Source: an uncultured Lachnospiraceae bacterium (GTDB lineage Bacteria > Bacillota > Clostridia > Lachnospirales > Lachnospiraceae). Taken from it: 47,373 nucleotides of DNA. The position numbers and the translations under genes were made by a program. The number at the start of each line of letters is the position of its first letter. The stretch's first letter is position 1. The notes beneath the pieces are model-generated. The model saw nothing but the letters and a program-made list of their open reading frames with translations, was not told where the DNA came from and did not search any database. The DNA lies in contig UQAW01000022.1 in assembly GCA_900539175.1 (NCBI GenBank), positions 1-47,373 on the forward strand, given 5' to 3'. This document shows positions 35,926 to 44,205 of this stretch, piece after piece.

Positions 35926-36873
35926 TTATAATTCTTCCTCTTTGATAATGGTTTTGTACCATTCTACTACCTTTTGAATCCCCTGTGAAAATCCTACTTC
36001 CGGTACGAAACCCACATCTTTTTTTAGTTCCTCACTATCCGCACATAAATACATAACCTGTTTTTTTCCATAAGGGAGCACCCCAATCGCAAGGGGTGCT
36101 CCCGGCCTCACCACATCTCTGATCGACCCTATATATTCTGAGAGTCTGGAAACCTGTCCGCTTCCTAGTACATAGACCTTCTGATCAATCCCCCGCTCTG
36201 CCAGAAGCCAAAAGGCCACAGCCGCATCCTTGCTGTATAGATAATCCCAGAGCTGCTCACCCTTTGTAAATTGCGGAACCTCTCCGCGCAGAAGCTTATG
36301 AATCGTTGACATCACCATACTATTTTTGGCATCATACGGTCCATATACACTTAATATCCTCACCCATATATGTTCTATGCCCAATTGTTCAGCCAGTACT
36401 CTGGTCATCTGTCCTGCACAAAGCTTCGCCATACCATATCCGTTTTCCGGAAATACCGCCGTATCAGCTTTCAGTTTTCCCTCAACTCTTCCATACTCCG
36501 CCTGGGAGCCGGCGCCGATAAAGATATGGCAGCCAAAACGTTTTGCTGCTTTTACCGCCTCCAGAGCATATTTTACATTCTGATTTTGAAGCATCATTTG
36601 ATTCCGTGACTCGCCTGTCGTTCCCTGCCATGCAAAATGATAAAACACATCATACTGCTTTCCTGTTGTGTTCTGCACCTCTCCTAACTGGCTTAAATCA
36701 CAATCCAAGATACTTACCATAGGATGCCTGGGAATTCTGTCGTTTCTCTCGGAATTTTTCCGGCAGAAAACCAACACTTCCACACCCTGGTTTACCAGTT
36801 CTTCTATAAGTGCCATCCCTATCGCACCTGTTCCACCGGTTATAATAGCTCTTTCAATCGTTCTTTTTTGCAT
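35926..36873 (-). CDS. SDR-family nucleotide-sugar epimerase/reductase
   Basis: 315 residues. Extended SDR with ITGGTGAIGMALIEEL near the N terminus, YHFAWQGTTGE and an active-site YGMAK preceded by GAGSQAEYG. Relatives include the last reductases or epimerases of CDP-dideoxyhexose routes (RfbJ/RfbS-like), and the gene lies next to rfbFGH, so a CDP-4-keto sugar is a reasonable substrate; dTDP or UDP sugars remain possible. A terminator and a promoter separate it from rfbF. GAGGAG inside the end of the small upstream ORF serves as its ribosome site, implying coupled translation. Confidence 0.8.
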   Translation of the reverse strand: MQKRTIERAIITGGTGAIGMALIEELVNQGVEVLVFCRKNSERNDRIPRHPMVSILDCDLSQLGEVQNTTGKQYDVFYHFAWQGTTGESRNQMMLQNQNVKYALEAVKAAKRFGCHIFIGAGSQAEYGRVEGKLKADTAVFPENGYGMAKLCAGQMTRVLAEQLGIEHIWVRILSVYGPYDAKNSMVMSTIHKLLRGEVPQFTKGEQLWDYLYSKDAAVAFWLLAERGIDQKVYVLGSGQVSRLSEYIGSIRDVVRPGAPLAIGVLPYGKKQVMYLCADSEELKKDVGFVPEVGFSQGIQKVVEWYKTIIKEEEL

Positions 36874-36879
36874 GCCTTT

Positions 36880-37092
36880 TCACTGCTCCTCAATCGGCTT
36901 AATGTACATGTTCCTTAACAGTTCTTCCTTGCTTAAAAATGGTGCAAGATCTTCCAATGGAGGACTCACAAGCGTTCCTTCTTCCAGACGCTTCGTACTG
37001 CTCTTTGGTTCCCATACCTGTGCAGTATCCTTAAAAATCTCGCTGAAAACAAATGGTGAGTTTTTCAATTCTGCTGGATTGATATCAACCAT
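36880..37092 (-). CDS. Small hypothetical protein (70 aa) ahead of the SDR
   Basis: 70 residues, hydrophilic, with a C-terminal LSKEELLRNMYIKPIEEQ. AAGGA is 7 bases before the ATG, and its last codons carry the SD of the SDR gene 6 bases later, so it is probably translated. No family recognised. It stands just behind the duplicated LtaS-like leader, out of frame with it, and may be a remnant of a larger gene or a true small protein. Confidence 0.5.
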   Translation of the reverse strand: MVDINPAELKNSPFVFSEIFKDTAQVWEPKSSTKRLEEGTLVSPPLEDLAPFLSKEELLRNMYIKPIEEQ

Positions 37093-37142
37093 AATAGATC
37101 CTTATTTTCTATTCTCTTTTCGTCAATGATATTACCCTGCAT
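37065..37142 (-). pseudogene. Truncated copy of the LtaS-like gene start
   Basis: An ATG at 37142 opens MQGNIIDEKRIENK, matching MQENVIDEKKIENN of the LtaS-like protein in 10 of 14 places, then the frame leaves the homology and stops 25 codons in. The ribosome site (GGAAGGATAAAA in both) is kept. It is the head of a duplicated or exchanged copy whose body has been lost. Confidence 0.75.
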
Positions 37143-37266
37143 TTTTATCCTTCCCTTGCGCAAATTATGATGTAGTCATTCAACTTTTCCGACTGACCAC
37201 AGTTTTATCCCTTTGTATATCTCCGATATTATAACAAACAAATGTCAAGTAAACAACAGGTAAATT
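37143..37266 (-). repeat. Duplicated upstream region of the LtaS-like gene
   Basis: This stretch is a diverged copy of 30628-30775: shared CAAGAATTTACCTGTTG, promoter, spacer and leader. Homology starts right after the glf stop codon. Confidence 0.8.
37228..37256 (-). promoter_or_regulatory. Second copy of the LtaS-like promoter
   Basis: Minus strand: -35 TTGTTT (37251-37256), 17-base spacer, -10 TATAAT (37228-37233), extended TGT. All core bases equal those of the copy at 30733-30761, so it is probably active and now drives the small ORF and SDR. Confidence 0.75.
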
Positions 37267-37271
37267 CTTGC

Positions 37272-38375
37272 TTAGCAGGTAAGTTTCTGGTTTACTGTTT
37301 CCAAGGCCACAGCTATCACTTTGTCCATATCATAATACTTATAATTACCGAGACGTCCTCCGAAAATGACATTTTTCTCCTTCTCTGCCAATTTTTGATA
37401 TTGTGCAAAGAGACAATTATTTTTCTCATCATTTACCGGATAGTAAGGTTCCATCCCGACTTTCCATTCAGAAGAATACTCTCTGGAAATCACCGTTTTC
37501 GGCTGTTTTCCAAATTCAAAATGTTTATGTTCAATAATCCTGGTATATGGAACTTCCCGTTCTGTGTAATTAACAACTGCATTCCCCTGATAATTATCAC
37601 AATCCAACACTTCTGTTTCAAACCGCACTGAGCGATATTCCAATGCCCCAAGCTGATATCCGAAGTATGCATCAATCATTCCGGTAAATACTATTTTTTC
37701 CGCTATATCCGGATTTTCTTTACGAAACTCAAAGAAATCTGTATTTGTGCGCACTTCGATGCCTTCCAACATCCGCTCAACAATCTTTGTATAACCCCCG
37801 ACCGGAATTCCCTGGAATCTGTCATTAAAATAATTGTTGTCATAGGTAAACCGGAAAGGCAGTCTTTTAATAATAAATGCCGGCAGTTCTTTACAATCTC
37901 TGCCCCATTGTTTCTCTGTATAGCCTTTAATCAGTTTCTCATAAACATCTTTTCCTGCCAGGGACAATGCCTGTTCTTCCAGATTACCCGGTTCCCTGAT
38001 ATCCAATTCCTTAATCTGTCTCTGAATAATCTCTCTCGCCTCCTTGGGAGTACGAATATTCCACATTTTACTGAACGTATTCATATTAAACGGAAGATTA
38101 TAAAGTTCATCCTTATATACAGCAATCGGTGAATTAATATAATGATTAAATTCCGCAAACCGATTCACATAGTCCCATATTTTTTTATCTGACGTGTGGA
38201 AGATATGTGCTCCATACTTATGGACCTGAATTCCTTCTATCTCTTCCGTATAAATATTCCCTGCTATATGATCTCTTTTGTCAATCACTAAAACCGATTT
38301 TCCCTGCTCTGCCAATTCATGTGCAACTACCGCACCAAACAATCCTGCACCTACTATAAGATAATCGTATTTCAT
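37272..38375 (-). CDS. glf: UDP-galactopyranose mutase
   Basis: 367 residues. FAD-binding N terminus YLIVGAGLFGAVVAHELAEQG, then HIAGNIYTEE, KYGAHIFHTSD and the conserved late segments MEPYYPVNDEKN and GRLGNYKYYDMD. It interconverts UDP-galactopyranose and UDP-galactofuranose in the cytoplasm with reduced FAD, so Galf is probably a unit of the surface polymer or of another glycan. AAAAGGAG is 6 bases upstream; the ATG overlaps the carboxypeptidase stop codon by four bases (ATGA), so the two are translated together. Confidence 0.97.
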   Translation of the reverse strand: MKYDYLIVGAGLFGAVVAHELAEQGKSVLVIDKRDHIAGNIYTEEIEGIQVHKYGAHIFHTSDKKIWDYVNRFAEFNHYINSPIAVYKDELYNLPFNMNTFSKMWNIRTPKEAREIIQRQIKELDIREPGNLEEQALSLAGKDVYEKLIKGYTEKQWGRDCKELPAFIIKRLPFRFTYDNNYFNDRFQGIPVGGYTKIVERMLEGIEVRTNTDFFEFRKENPDIAEKIVFTGMIDAYFGYQLGALEYRSVRFETEVLDCDNYQGNAVVNYTEREVPYTRIIEHKHFEFGKQPKTVISREYSSEWKVGMEPYYPVNDEKNNCLFAQYQKLAEKEKNVIFGGRLGNYKYYDMDKVIAVALETVNQKLTC

Positions 38376-39580
38376 TGTCTTCTCCTTTTCTTCTGATGTA
38401 CAGCACTTACAATAATCAAAATAATACCAAGCAAAATGAGAGCTGCCAAAACGCCGATTGTAATATATACTCCCAATCCAGCCCTTCTTTCCGTCTGCTC
38501 TTGCTTTGTAACTTCCTCATTGGTAAAATTTGTTTTATCCGTGACCTCTATCGGTTCTTCGGTTGGTGTCGGTGTAGCAATTGCTTCCTGATATTCCGCT
38601 TCCGTCAATATCTGATTCTCATAGACATACTTACCATCAACGGTCTGTACCATTCCTTCCTCAGTCCTCTTAAAATTCGCATATCCATAATCCAAAAGCT
38701 GTCTTGTGTCCTCATACACCGCATCATCACCCAACCCGTACATCACTACGGCAATCAGATCCATTCCATCTCTGCTTGAAAATGTCACCAATGTACTTAA
38801 AGAGGCGTCCGTATAACCAGTCTTACCTCCAATACAGCCGTCATAATACCATCTTTCACCATCCAACATCATTTTATGATGATTGGTATAATCCCTTGCT
38901 CCCGAAAGATTGGTAGACGGTACCACATAGTGCGGAGTAGATACTACCTGCCGGAATGTCTCATTCTGCAGTGCTGCCTGTGCAATCAACGCCATATCAT
39001 GAGCTGAAGTATAATGATTTTCATCTGGCAAACCGCTTGCATTGTTAAAATGTGTATTTGTACACCCCAGTTCAGCAGCTTTCTGATTCATCATATCAAT
39101 AAAATTCTCAACACTTCCGCCTATCGTTTCTGCAACCTGTGTGGAAACATCATTGGCTGATTTGAGCATGATCATATAGATACATTGCTCCATGGTAAAT
39201 GTTTCGCCCAACTGTGGGATAATATTGGAACTTCCCGAGTAAGCATCTGCCATACCTGTCTCAGTAAAAGTAACCTGAGCATCCAAATTACTGTTCTCTA
39301 TAGCTACCAACGAAGTCATAACTTTTGTAATACTGGCAGGATACCGCTGATCATCCATTCCTTTATTATATAAAATCTGTCCCGTTCCGGCATCCATCAA
39401 TACCCCGGTTCCGCAGGATATATCCGGAGCCTGAGGCCATCCTTTCCAAGTATTTGATTCTACTGTACAAACATTCCCATTATTTACAGCGGCACAAACC
39501 GACATTTCCGCCGAAACACAAATGGTAAGTGTGGACATGATAACCACACTTACCTTCTTGATTCCTTTTCTTAACCGCAT
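38372..39580 (-). CDS. dacF: D-alanyl-D-alanine carboxypeptidase (DacF type)
   Basis: 402 residues. Signal peptide at the N terminus (VSVVIMSTLTICVSAEMSVCAA); serine-peptidase motifs SITK (SxxK), SAN (SxN) and KTG in the S11 order with GCIGGKTGYTDASLSTL. The C terminus has a Thr/Pro/Glu linker, then a membrane helix (GVYITIGVLAALILLGIILIIVSA) and a basic tail, replacing the amphipathic helix usual for PBP5. It trims the last D-Ala from peptidoglycan stem peptides outside the membrane. It is 5 bases downstream of the HPr gene. Confidence 0.93.
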   Translation of the reverse strand: MRLRKGIKKVSVVIMSTLTICVSAEMSVCAAVNNGNVCTVESNTWKGWPQAPDISCGTGVLMDAGTGQILYNKGMDDQRYPASITKVMTSLVAIENSNLDAQVTFTETGMADAYSGSSNIIPQLGETFTMEQCIYMIMLKSANDVSTQVAETIGGSVENFIDMMNQKAAELGCTNTHFNNASGLPDENHYTSAHDMALIAQAALQNETFRQVVSTPHYVVPSTNLSGARDYTNHHKMMLDGERWYYDGCIGGKTGYTDASLSTLVTFSSRDGMDLIAVVMYGLGDDAVYEDTRQLLDYGYANFKRTEEGMVQTVDGKYVYENQILTEAEYQEAIATPTPTEEPIEVTDKTNFTNEEVTKQEQTERRAGLGVYITIGVLAALILLGIILIIVSAVHQKKRRRQ

Positions 39581-39585
39581 ATCTC

Positions 39586-39861
39586 CTATTCTCCTAACCC
39601 ACTCTCTATTGCCTGAACCAAAGCCTCTAAAGCCTCATTTTCATCTTCTCCGTCACAGCAAAGTTCTATTTCATCACCAGTTTTTACACATGCCCCCAAT
39701 ACGCTCAAAACACTTTTTGCATTTGCCGTTCCTGTCCTTTCCCGCTCTTTATATTCGAATGTAATCAGTGATTTATAACTCATCGCCTTATTACACAGAA
39801 TACCGGCAGGTCTCAAATGGAGACCCGACGGATTGACTATCACTACCTTTTTACTGACCAT
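39586..39861 (-). CDS. HPr-family phosphocarrier protein
   Basis: 91 residues. VNPSGLHLRPAG carries the phosphorylatable His, and NAKSVLSVLG the Ser that HPr kinase modifies in Gram-positives, so both control sites are present. AGGAGGAG precedes the start. HPr passes phosphate from enzyme I to sugar EII complexes and controls carbon use. It is unusual to see it between cdaR and a carboxypeptidase; it may be a second HPr-like protein (Crh-like proteins lack the His, so it is not Crh). A main ptsH may exist elsewhere. Confidence 0.9.
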   Translation of the reverse strand: MVSKKVVIVNPSGLHLRPAGILCNKAMSYKSLITFEYKERERTGTANAKSVLSVLGACVKTGDEIELCCDGEDENEALEALVQAIESGLGE

Positions 39862-39923
39862 AATACTCCTCCTGTTTTGTTACTGAATGTTACACCTTGC
39901 TGTTCTAAGAAATCCGATCCGTC

Positions 39924-41237
39924 TCAATCTCCATCCGTCTTTGTGACCTCCGCTTTTTTCTTGAGATGAACGACTGTTGAAACCCGATCTACCAGTTCAT
40001 ATCCCTCCGGCAGACTCACGTTCACCGTTACCGGGTAATCACCCTCTCCCTTATTGGACAAATCTATAGATGCCTGTACCATTGCTGCCGGATCAAATTG
40101 ATCCAAATTATGATCAGATGCCTTAATACGAATAGGAACGGTGGACTGATCATAGGATAAAGTCAAATCCTCTGCCAGATTCATCTTCTGTATCTGTTCT
40201 ACATCCATCAGAAACTCCTGACTTCCATTCGGCAGAACAGTTACTACAACCTTAATCGCAGATGTATTTTCCGCAACTCTGATCTTGGTCTCATCCAACA
40301 CCTTATCTTTCATTAAGTCGATGGAAAAGTCATCCCTGTCCTGACTGGCATAATCAATATTAACCAGTTCTCCCGGAATTGTAATCACATTACCGGCTTC
40401 CGCCAATTCATCTAAGGCTTCCTGACTTCCAACTACGGTCACTTCTGACGGCGTAGCTGTCACTTCCCCAACCTGGAATCCCTGAGCAGGCTCCCCGCTG
40501 TATTCCACCCTTATTTTTACTTTCTCACGCTTTTTCCATAAAGAAATTTCAGCATTGATCTGCGGAGTCATTCCATTATCAAAGGTCAGATAATCCATGG
40601 TTTTTTCTGTAAATTCCGTACCGTTTTTATCATATATTTTAAATTCGGCCGTCTCAATTCCATCTTCTTTCATACCGTTTACATTAATTTTCGCCACCAC
40701 TCTTCCAATAATATCAATAATAGACTCTGGTCCTGATATATTTACCGTGGCTGGATTTAAGGAAACCGTTCCCACTTCGTAACCGCTTCCCGGTTTGCCT
40801 TCACAATCTGCTTCCACATCAAATGTGGCATTCTCAATATCTTCTATTGTAATCGGAATCGTAGTTCTGGATAACGTTATGTTCTTTTCATCTATGCCAG
40901 TAAGATCCACAGATACATTGACCGGAACATAGACGGGAGAAGATGTCATATCTACAATCTGAGTTAAATCCGCAGTCAACCTGATTTTCGATACATCCAA
41001 CTTTTTAAGTGTGCTTTGATTCGCTCCAACAGTTACCCGCAACGTGCGGTACTGATCATCAATGCGAAACGTCTTTTTCCCCGACACAATGTAAGATTCG
41101 TTCAAAATCTCCACCGGCACATCATAAGGCTGCCGTGTATAAGGATTACTGACTTGTACTACCAGATACCAAATCAACACCGCAACAATGATGGAAAGAA
41201 TCTTCAAAGCCCAATTATTTGTCAGAAACTTCTTCAT
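39924..41237 (-). CDS. cdaR: YbbR-domain regulator of diadenylate cyclase (CdaR)
   Basis: 437 residues. One N-terminal membrane helix (ALKILSIIVAVLIWYLVVQVSNP) and then four YbbR repeats outside the cell, each with a P-x-x-V-x-V/I-x-G-type strand (PATVNISGPE, PSEVTVVGSQE). CdaR binds CdaA and tunes c-di-AMP synthesis. Its start overlaps cdaA by 23 bases. In many Firmicutes glmM follows; here HPr and the carboxypeptidase follow instead. Confidence 0.94.
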   Translation of the reverse strand: MKKFLTNNWALKILSIIVAVLIWYLVVQVSNPYTRQPYDVPVEILNESYIVSGKKTFRIDDQYRTLRVTVGANQSTLKKLDVSKIRLTADLTQIVDMTSSPVYVPVNVSVDLTGIDEKNITLSRTTIPITIEDIENATFDVEADCEGKPGSGYEVGTVSLNPATVNISGPESIIDIIGRVVAKINVNGMKEDGIETAEFKIYDKNGTEFTEKTMDYLTFDNGMTPQINAEISLWKKREKVKIRVEYSGEPAQGFQVGEVTATPSEVTVVGSQEALDELAEAGNVITIPGELVNIDYASQDRDDFSIDLMKDKVLDETKIRVAENTSAIKVVVTVLPNGSQEFLMDVEQIQKMNLAEDLTLSYDQSTVPIRIKASDHNLDQFDPAAMVQASIDLSNKGEGDYPVTVNVSLPEGYELVDRVSTVVHLKKKAEVTKTDGD

Positions 41238-42120
41238 GTTTCACCCGTCCTTTCCACCGCTTGAATCTGGAATTCTCCTGCTGCACAGATAATTTCTGTA
41301 TCTTATACAATTGTTCCTTCAATTCACTTGGCGTTACACCCGTAAACAACTCTCCATTCAAAGCATAAGACACTTTTCCTGTCTCCTCGGAGACAATAAT
41401 TGTAAGAGAATCACTGATTTCACTAATTCCAACACCTGCACGGTGTCTTGTTCCCAGATTTTTGTTCAATGCCATATTATCTGACAGCGGAAGGTAACAG
41501 GTCGCCGCCGACACTCTGTTATTTCTTACAATCACTGCACCGTCATGAAGAGGTGTATTATGTTCAAAAATATTGATCAGCAACTGCCCTGTCAGCACTG
41601 CATCAATTGGAATTCCCGTCTTCTCATAATCCGACAGAGAAATATTCTGCTCTATTACAATTAATGCCCCTGTCTTTACCTCTCCCATCTCAAAACTGGC
41701 ACGTACCAGTTCATTTAATGTCTGGTCATCAAATCTCAGATTATCTTCCACATTCGTAGTTCCCAATGACACAAGAGAATCGAAAAAATTCCTGTCGCCA
41801 AGCTGTTCCAACACCCGCCGAAGTTCAGGCTGGAAGATAATAACCACAGCAGTAAGTGCCGCTACACTCACCATCTTAAATATCTCCATGATTACATCCA
41901 TATGGAAGACCCCTGCTGCAAGTACAAAGACACAGATTAATATAACTCCTTTTAAAAGCAGATATGCCCTCGTATGTTTTACCCACAAAATCAAATGATA
42001 CACAAAATATGCAATAATCAATATCTGCACAATATCAATAAATTCAATATTCTTAGGAGGCCGTAACGAAAATGTTGAACTTTCAAGCTGCATTTTCAGC
42101 CAGGTAATAAACTCGTCCAT
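41215..42120 (-). CDS. cdaA: Membrane diadenylate cyclase CdaA
   Basis: 301 residues. Three N-terminal membrane helices, then a DAC domain with the DGA motif (HDGAVIVRNN) and RHR motif (GTRHRAGVG). It joins two ATP into cyclic di-AMP, the essential messenger for potassium, osmotic and wall control in Gram-positives. AAAGGA is about 10 bases before the ATG. It is paired with cdaR and follows two unknown membrane proteins by 61 bases. Confidence 0.96.
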   Translation of the reverse strand: MDEFITWLKMQLESSTFSLRPPKNIEFIDIVQILIIAYFVYHLILWVKHTRAYLLLKGVILICVFVLAAGVFHMDVIMEIFKMVSVAALTAVVIIFQPELRRVLEQLGDRNFFDSLVSLGTTNVEDNLRFDDQTLNELVRASFEMGEVKTGALIVIEQNISLSDYEKTGIPIDAVLTGQLLINIFEHNTPLHDGAVIVRNNRVSAATCYLPLSDNMALNKNLGTRHRAGVGISEISDSLTIIVSEETGKVSYALNGELFTGVTPSELKEQLYKIQKLSVQQENSRFKRWKGRVKHEEVSDK

Positions 42121-42181
42121 CTCATCACTTCCTTTCTCTAAAATTGTATTCTGTTTTTCCTGATTTCTTCGATTTTCCTGT

Positions 42182-43294
42182 TCACCTCAGATGCTTCAGA
42201 GATTCTTCCAGTTTTTCCGCTAAATCAATCTCAGAAAACGCTGTCACTGCCTGCTCTTCTTCCTGCCAGTTCAGATTTGCTTCAGTGGGAGATCCTTGTA
42301 AGTTCTGCCCTTCTTTTGTATGCTCCCGGTAATCCCTCTCGGCTCTGCCTGATTGTTCCCTCACGTAAGTTCCTTTTGCTCTGTTTCTTATCTTCTCTGC
42401 TTTTCCATCTACCGCAATTTTAGGAACCGCTTTTACATAATATACATATGTATCATCCTGATACTGCAAGAATTCTGTCTTTTTGTAATCCACATGAAAA
42501 CAGAAAAGCTCTAATATCAAAGCAATCACACAAGAACCAAGTGTTCCAAGCAAAATGCCTCCAACTGAAAAATCCGCCTGCAAAAAAAATGCTCCGCCGA
42601 CAGCCAGCAGTATATAGCAGGCGGCTCCCAATGCAATCGCAATATACCATGCATAATCGATGCTGAATTTTCGAATCAGCGCCATGATAATCACCACCGC
42701 TGCTCCCGCAACCATCCCAACAAACATCTCACGGTTCTCCAGAACGCCTCCGATCAGCGCCTGAATATTTTCCAGGAGGTTCTGCTCTTTTGCCTCTTTT
42801 AATGGTTCAACAACATCTTTTATCACCTGCATATAATAGAACGTTACTGTTCCCATACATGCTGAAACCGCAGATACCGGCTCCCTCAAAAGCCCCAATC
42901 CCATCGGAACTGCACAGGGCATGCCAATGGAACAGGCTGCCGGGGCCAGCACAAACGCAAGCGCATCTTTTGGCACAATGCGAAAATAAAGAAGATACAT
43001 CAGTGTAAAAAAAATCAGAGTCACTGCTCCAATTTCCATCCCAAGTGTAAAGGTGTGGGCTATAATCATAATTCCTCCAAACACTACGATTGTGTTTAAA
43101 GGAAGAATTGCGCATAACAGTGATATAATTAAAAGGATAAAAATATTATCCAACAGTTTCAGATATCCTAATGTATGATTAATATTAAAAAACACAAAAA
43201 AAGCCAGCAAAAACTTCAATACCGGCAGGATATAACTACTGTATCTGCCAAATATCTGCATGATTTTTTCTTTTATTTCCAGTAATACTGTCAT
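42182..43294 (-). CDS. Conserved-type polytopic membrane protein of unknown function
   Basis: 370 residues with about nine membrane helices in the first 275, then a charged cytoplasmic tail rich in Glu, Arg and Gln. Notable segments: APAACSIGMPCAVPMGLGLLREP and an acidic loop VVEPLKEAKEQN between helices. I do not recognise a family. ATGA overlap with the preceding small membrane protein and its closeness to cdaA suggest one transcript and perhaps a link to c-di-AMP or wall stress. Confidence 0.72.
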   Translation of the reverse strand: MTVLLEIKEKIMQIFGRYSSYILPVLKFLLAFFVFFNINHTLGYLKLLDNIFILLIISLLCAILPLNTIVVFGGIMIIAHTFTLGMEIGAVTLIFFTLMYLLYFRIVPKDALAFVLAPAACSIGMPCAVPMGLGLLREPVSAVSACMGTVTFYYMQVIKDVVEPLKEAKEQNLLENIQALIGGVLENREMFVGMVAGAAVVIIMALIRKFSIDYAWYIAIALGAACYILLAVGGAFFLQADFSVGGILLGTLGSCVIALILELFCFHVDYKKTEFLQYQDDTYVYYVKAVPKIAVDGKAEKIRNRAKGTYVREQSGRAERDYREHTKEGQNLQGSPTEANLNWQEEEQAVTAFSEIDLAEKLEESLKHLR

Positions 43295-43722
43295 CGCTTC
43301 CGACCTCCCGCTTCTTTATAACGATCATTCCGCTCCTCTTTTTCATAAAGTTTTTCCAGCTTTTTTAAAGTTCCGTCGTACGCTTCCATGCTTTTTCTTG
43401 CTTTGGTATAACGAATAGAAGCAACCGTGTAGACAATGCCGGAATATATCGCCAGCACAATCATATACCCTGCAGCTGCTTCCAATATCATAGGTCGAAT
43501 ATTCAAATCATTCAGATTGCGCATAAATGCTTCCATCCGATACAAAAAGACCAGTATCAGAATAAGGATATAGGCAATTGTGGACGCAAAAAAGTTCTTC
43601 AGCAGAGCGATTCCAATATAGTCACTGCGGTAATATTTACTGATTTTCAAGTATCTTTTTTCCTCTTTTTGCTCATAGCGAGCCAGTTTTGTCATCAGCC
43701 GCACTTTTTCTTTGTTTAGCAT
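43291..43722 (-). CDS. Small membrane protein with charged ends
   Basis: 143 residues: a basic N-terminal part (RLMTKLARYEQKEEKRYLKISKYY), two membrane helices (about 47-65 and 80-102) and a charged C terminus likely to be helical (MEAYDGTLKKLEKLYEKEER). No known family. AAAGGAG precedes the start. It is the first gene of the cdaA run and is coupled to the next gene by a 4-base overlap. Confidence 0.72.
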   Translation of the reverse strand: MLNKEKVRLMTKLARYEQKEEKRYLKISKYYRSDYIGIALLKNFFASTIAYILILILVFLYRMEAFMRNLNDLNIRPMILEAAAGYMIVLAIYSGIVYTVASIRYTKARKSMEAYDGTLKKLEKLYEKEERNDRYKEAGGRKR

Positions 43723-43764
43723 AATTGCTCCTTTTTTCTAAATTTTCCACAATTCATATGAAAT

Positions 43765-43793
43765 ATTGTACCATATATCGGAGGCTATGAAAA
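43765..43793 (-). promoter_or_regulatory. Probable promoter of the cdaA run
   Basis: Minus strand: TTTTCA (43788-43793), 17-base spacer, TACAAT (43765-43770) with extended TGG, 42 bases upstream of the first small membrane protein. Confidence 0.48.
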
Positions 43794-43857
43794 GAAATTT
43801 TCTATTAAAATCCGTGACAACTCTGTGAAGAGGGGAGAGTTTTTTGTAAGACGGACG

Positions 43858-44042
43858 GAAAAGAACGGCAGGGGAAGGTCTGCTGGGATTCGCTTGCTTC
43901 TGCGCTTCTCCTCAGCTAACTTGCGTTCTCACTAAGTTCATCGCCAATGGGCTCATACCTAAGTGTTTACAGCAAGTGGATCTTCGGACGCGCTCCGAAG
44001 TCAGCGCGAACTCCAGCAGACCTTCCCCCGTCACTCTTTTCC
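43858..44042. repeat. 185-base structured palindromic element in the comF-cdaA gap
   Basis: Outer inverted repeats of 36-37 bases (43858-43893 and 44006-44042) share a perfect 16-base core GGGGAAGGTCTGCTGG. Inside is a perfect 7-base-pair hairpin CTTCGGA/TCCGAAG (43982-43988, 43994-44000). A 64-codon frame on the minus strand crosses it but has no support as a gene. The rest of the 480-base gap (43723-43857, 44043-44205) shows only the promoter at 43765. I infer a dispersed repeat or a structured RNA. Confidence 0.65.
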
Positions 44043-44205
44043 TGACCTCTGATTCAAAAGATACATACATTACTTCACAAATAAGGAGAAGTCTTTTAAA
44101 AATCATCTAAAACACCATATATTGACTCTTCAAAGTAATGTTCTCGCCTAGCACCACGATCAAAACAAACCTTTTTTTCATTCGTTTCCCTCCTGATTTT
44201 TGAAG

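Noticed and set aside
43912..44106. Minus-strand 64-codon frame in the comF-cdaA gap
   Set aside because: It lies mostly inside the palindromic element, has no convincing ribosome site and shows no protein-like features.
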